A stretch of 64,000 nucleotides of DNA from an uncultured Alphaproteobacteria bacterium. Lineage in GTDB: Bacteria > Pseudomonadota > Alphaproteobacteria > HIMB59. A program made the position numbers and the translations under genes. The notes under the pieces were generated by a model that saw nothing but the letters and a program-made list of their open reading frames with translations, was not told the DNA's origin and searched no databases. The number at the start of each line of letters is the position of its first letter. The stretch's first letter is position 1. Below are positions 62,337 through 64,000 of this stretch, piece by piece. Where the stretch lies: NCBI GenBank assembly GCA_902524245.1, contig CABZCN010000001.1:496001-560000 (forward strand). The letters are read 5' to 3'.

Positions 62337-63059
62337 ATGAAAAAAATAATACTATCAGCATTTGCTGCGCTCTTTTTAGTTGGTTCTGCTTTTGCTGAAA
62401 CAGTAAGAATGGGCACAGAAGGTGCTTATCCTCCATATAATTTTATTAACGATAATGGCGAAGTTGATGGTTTCGAAAAAGATGTTGGAGACATGCTTTG
62501 TATTCGTGCAAATCTAGATTGCGTTTGGGTTATAAATGAGTGGGACTCTATCATTCCTAATTTAGTGTCTGGTAACTACGATACGATTATTGCTGGTATG
62601 TCAATAACCGCAGAGCGTGATGAGGTGATTGACTTTACACAAGATTATTTTCCACCATCTCCATCAGTATACATGGGAATGAGCGGCGCAGACATTGATG
62701 TAGATAGTGCTGTTATTGCTGCACAAACTGCAACTATTCAGGCAGGATATGTTGCTGAAAGTGGAGCAACTTTAGTTGAATTTGCAACAGCAGAAGAAAC
62801 TATATCTGCAGTGCAAAACGGTGAAGCTGATGCTGTCTTGGCAGATGGTGATTACCTTGCATCTATTATTGCAGAATCAAACGGTGAATTTGCAAATATA
62901 GGAGAAGTATCTATCGGCGGAGGTGTTGGAATGGGTATCCGTGAATCTGATACAGAGTTAAAAGCCAAAATGAATGCAGCTATTAGCTCCATGAAAGATG
63001 ACGGATCACTAAATGCACTTATTAAAAAGTGGTTTGGTTTTGAAGCCGCAACTTTTTAA
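62337..63059 (+). CDS. Amino-acid ABC transporter substrate-binding protein
   Basis: 240 residues, with a signal peptide ('KKIILSAFAALFLVGSAFA') and a type II periplasmic-binding fold: 'VRMGTEGAYPPYNFINDNGEVDGFEKDVGDML', 'WDSIIPNLVSGNYDTIIAGMSITAERDEVIDFTQDY' (ligand Arg and Asp) and 'GVGMGIRESDTELKAKMNAAISSM'. It probably binds polar or basic amino acids. The ribosome-binding site AAGGAG (about 62327-62332) is strong, and a strong terminator follows, as for an abundant protein. No permease gene adjoins it. Confidence 0.94.
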   Translation: MKKIILSAFAALFLVGSAFAETVRMGTEGAYPPYNFINDNGEVDGFEKDVGDMLCIRANLDCVWVINEWDSIIPNLVSGNYDTIIAGMSITAERDEVIDFTQDYFPPSPSVYMGMSGADIDVDSAVIAAQTATIQAGYVAESGATLVEFATAEETISAVQNGEADAVLADGDYLASIIAESNGEFANIGEVSIGGGVGMGIRESDTELKAKMNAAISSMKDDGSLNALIKKWFGFEAATF

Positions 63060-63084
63060 AATTATTTAATTTAAATTACATAAC

Positions 63085-63114
63085 AAGAGGACGGAGTAGC
63101 CGTCCTCTTTTTTT
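63085..63114 (+). terminator. Rho-independent terminator after the substrate-binding protein
   Basis: A 10-bp perfect stem AAGAGGACGG / CCGTCCTCTT with an AGTAG loop and a T run directly after. It is the clearest terminator in the window and lies 26 nt after the stop codon. Confidence 0.95.
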
Positions 63115-63168
63115 CATAATAATATTTAATCAAGAAACATTGAAACATAATATAAAATCTGTCTTACA

Positions 63169-64000
63169 ATGATTATAGTTGGGGCAGGAATTGTAGGTGC
63201 ATCCTTTGCCTACCATGCTTACAAAAATGGTGTAGATAAGATAACTGTCCTATCATCACATTTACCTGGTGATAAAAACCAAGCCACATCAAACACTTGG
63301 GGTTGGGTAAATGGTTATGCCAGTAATGATAAAAGCTATGCGAATTTTCGTTTGGCTAATATGAATTACTGGCCAACATTAATAAATTATATTTCAAACT
63401 TAAATTATACATCAAAAGGAGCATTTATTTGGGATCAAGAAGAGAAAGAGCTTCAAAAAACTATAAAACAGCATCAAAGTTGGGGACAGTCTGTAAAAAT
63501 ATCAACTAAATCTGAACTAAAAAAATATTTACCTAATTTAAATAACATTCCAACTGTGGCCGGCTTTGGTGTTGATGACTTGGCCATTGATGGTGTTAGA
63601 GCAACTAAAGAACTTTTTAAAGCTAGTGGATCGAAAATATTAAAAACTTACGTAGATGAGATAATATGTGATAGCAACAATGTTATTGGTGTCAAAACTG
63701 ATGATGAAATTATTAATGATAATGAGGTAATTTTAACTGCTGGACTTGGTGCTCCAAAATTATTATCAACAATTAATATTCCTTTTGAAATGCATTCAAG
63801 TTTAGGTTTATTAGTTTATACAAAACCATTGCCCCAATTATTAAAATACCCAATCACAGGTTTTGATTTCCATGTAAGACAGGATGACAAAGGAAGACTA
63901 GTAATAGGTGGAAAATTTGACGATGACTCAAGCCAAGAGGAAAACATTAAGGGCACAGCAAAAAAACTTATCCAAGACATGGCAACTAGGCTCAACTATA
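63169..64000 (+). CDS. FAD-dependent oxidoreductase (DAO family), 5' part
   Basis: An open frame from ATG 63169 to the right edge, not in the ORF track because it is cut. It begins with the FAD-binding 'MIIVGAGIVGASFAYHAYKNG', then 'NTWGWVNGYASNDKSYANFRLANMNYWPTL', 'GAFIWDQEE', and 'NEVILTAGLGAPKLLSTINIPF'. This is the pattern of D-amino-acid-oxidase/glycine-oxidase-like enzymes. At least 277 residues lie inside the window. The substrate is unknown. Confidence 0.88.
   Translation, partial: MIIVGAGIVGASFAYHAYKNGVDKITVLSSHLPGDKNQATSNTWGWVNGYASNDKSYANFRLANMNYWPTLINYISNLNYTSKGAFIWDQEEKELQKTIKQHQSWGQSVKISTKSELKKYLPNLNNIPTVAGFGVDDLAIDGVRATKELFKASGSKILKTYVDEIICDSNNVIGVKTDDEIINDNEVILTAGLGAPKLLSTINIPFEMHSSLGLLVYTKPLPQLLKYPITGFDFHVRQDDKGRLVIGGKFDDDSSQEENIKGTAKKLIQDMATRLNY

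Overview
The window is AT-rich, densely packed DNA with many 1-20 nt gene overlaps and several TTG/GTG starts. Several families point to the Alphaproteobacteria: a DUF3576 lipoprotein next to leuS, a COG4223/Mic60-like plus HemY-like pair beside tsaD, an ECF sigma/ChrR-like pair, an IalB-like secreted protein, and CnoX-type thioredoxin next to a LON-domain protein. Compact genes and low GC suggest a streamlined marine lineage (SAR11-like, HIMB59/AEGEAN-169-like or similar). That placement is inference and I could not test it.

Layout. 1-11.6 kb is a core block: 5' part of leuS, DUF3576, a porin, a TPR-sulfotransferase, a sulfotransferase-like protein, yggS, a LolA-like gene, a winged-helix gene, ftsK, a ubiH-type hydroxylase, a LON-domain protein and cnoX. 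At 11.7 kb there is an intact tRNA-Gly(GCC). To its right lies an accessory region (about 11.8-20 kb) of surface-glycan genes: polysaccharide lyase, GT8-like transferases, FkbM methyltransferase, TPR/GT9-like proteins and a sulfotransferase. It is punctuated by two displaced 3' fragments of the same tRNA, which look like scars of serial tRNA-targeted integration, and by gene remnants. From 28.1 down to 20.0 kb runs a minus-strand housekeeping string: tsaD, EVE, acs, rsmB, rpe, purH, a small unknown, a HAD protein and LysE. From 28.1 to 35.8 kb come Mic60/HemY-like genes, EamA, BI-1, an aldo/keto reductase, phhB, DUF3429, the ChrR/ECF sigma pair, IalB and argG.

The most striking part is 35.8-58.8 kb. 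A divergently transcribed TolC-like lipoprotein (with cadherin-like and SPOR C-terminal domains) faces a 13.5-kb gene for a 4515-residue LEPR/DUF4347/VCBS-repeat surface protein. That protein carries four inserted five-unit propeller-like modules. Behind it lie a small HlyD-like adaptor, a GAF-HlyD membrane protein, a PqqD-like/M50 (HELGH)/HlyD fusion and an unknown 308-residue protein. No ABC exporter is present, so I read this as a candidate type I-like export system in which the M50 membrane protein takes the place of the ABC transporter. A convergent MFS/winged-helix pair follows. The winged-helix gene and the TolC gene share a 16-bp near-identical palindromic operator placed in the 18-bp spacer of their predicted promoters. 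This links the two ends of the locus into one putative regulon.

58.8-64 kb holds a small ABM-like protein, folD, yggT, an amino-acid ABC ATPase, two tandem bactofilins, a solute-binding protein with a clear terminator, and the 5' part of a FAD-dependent oxidoreductase that runs off the window.
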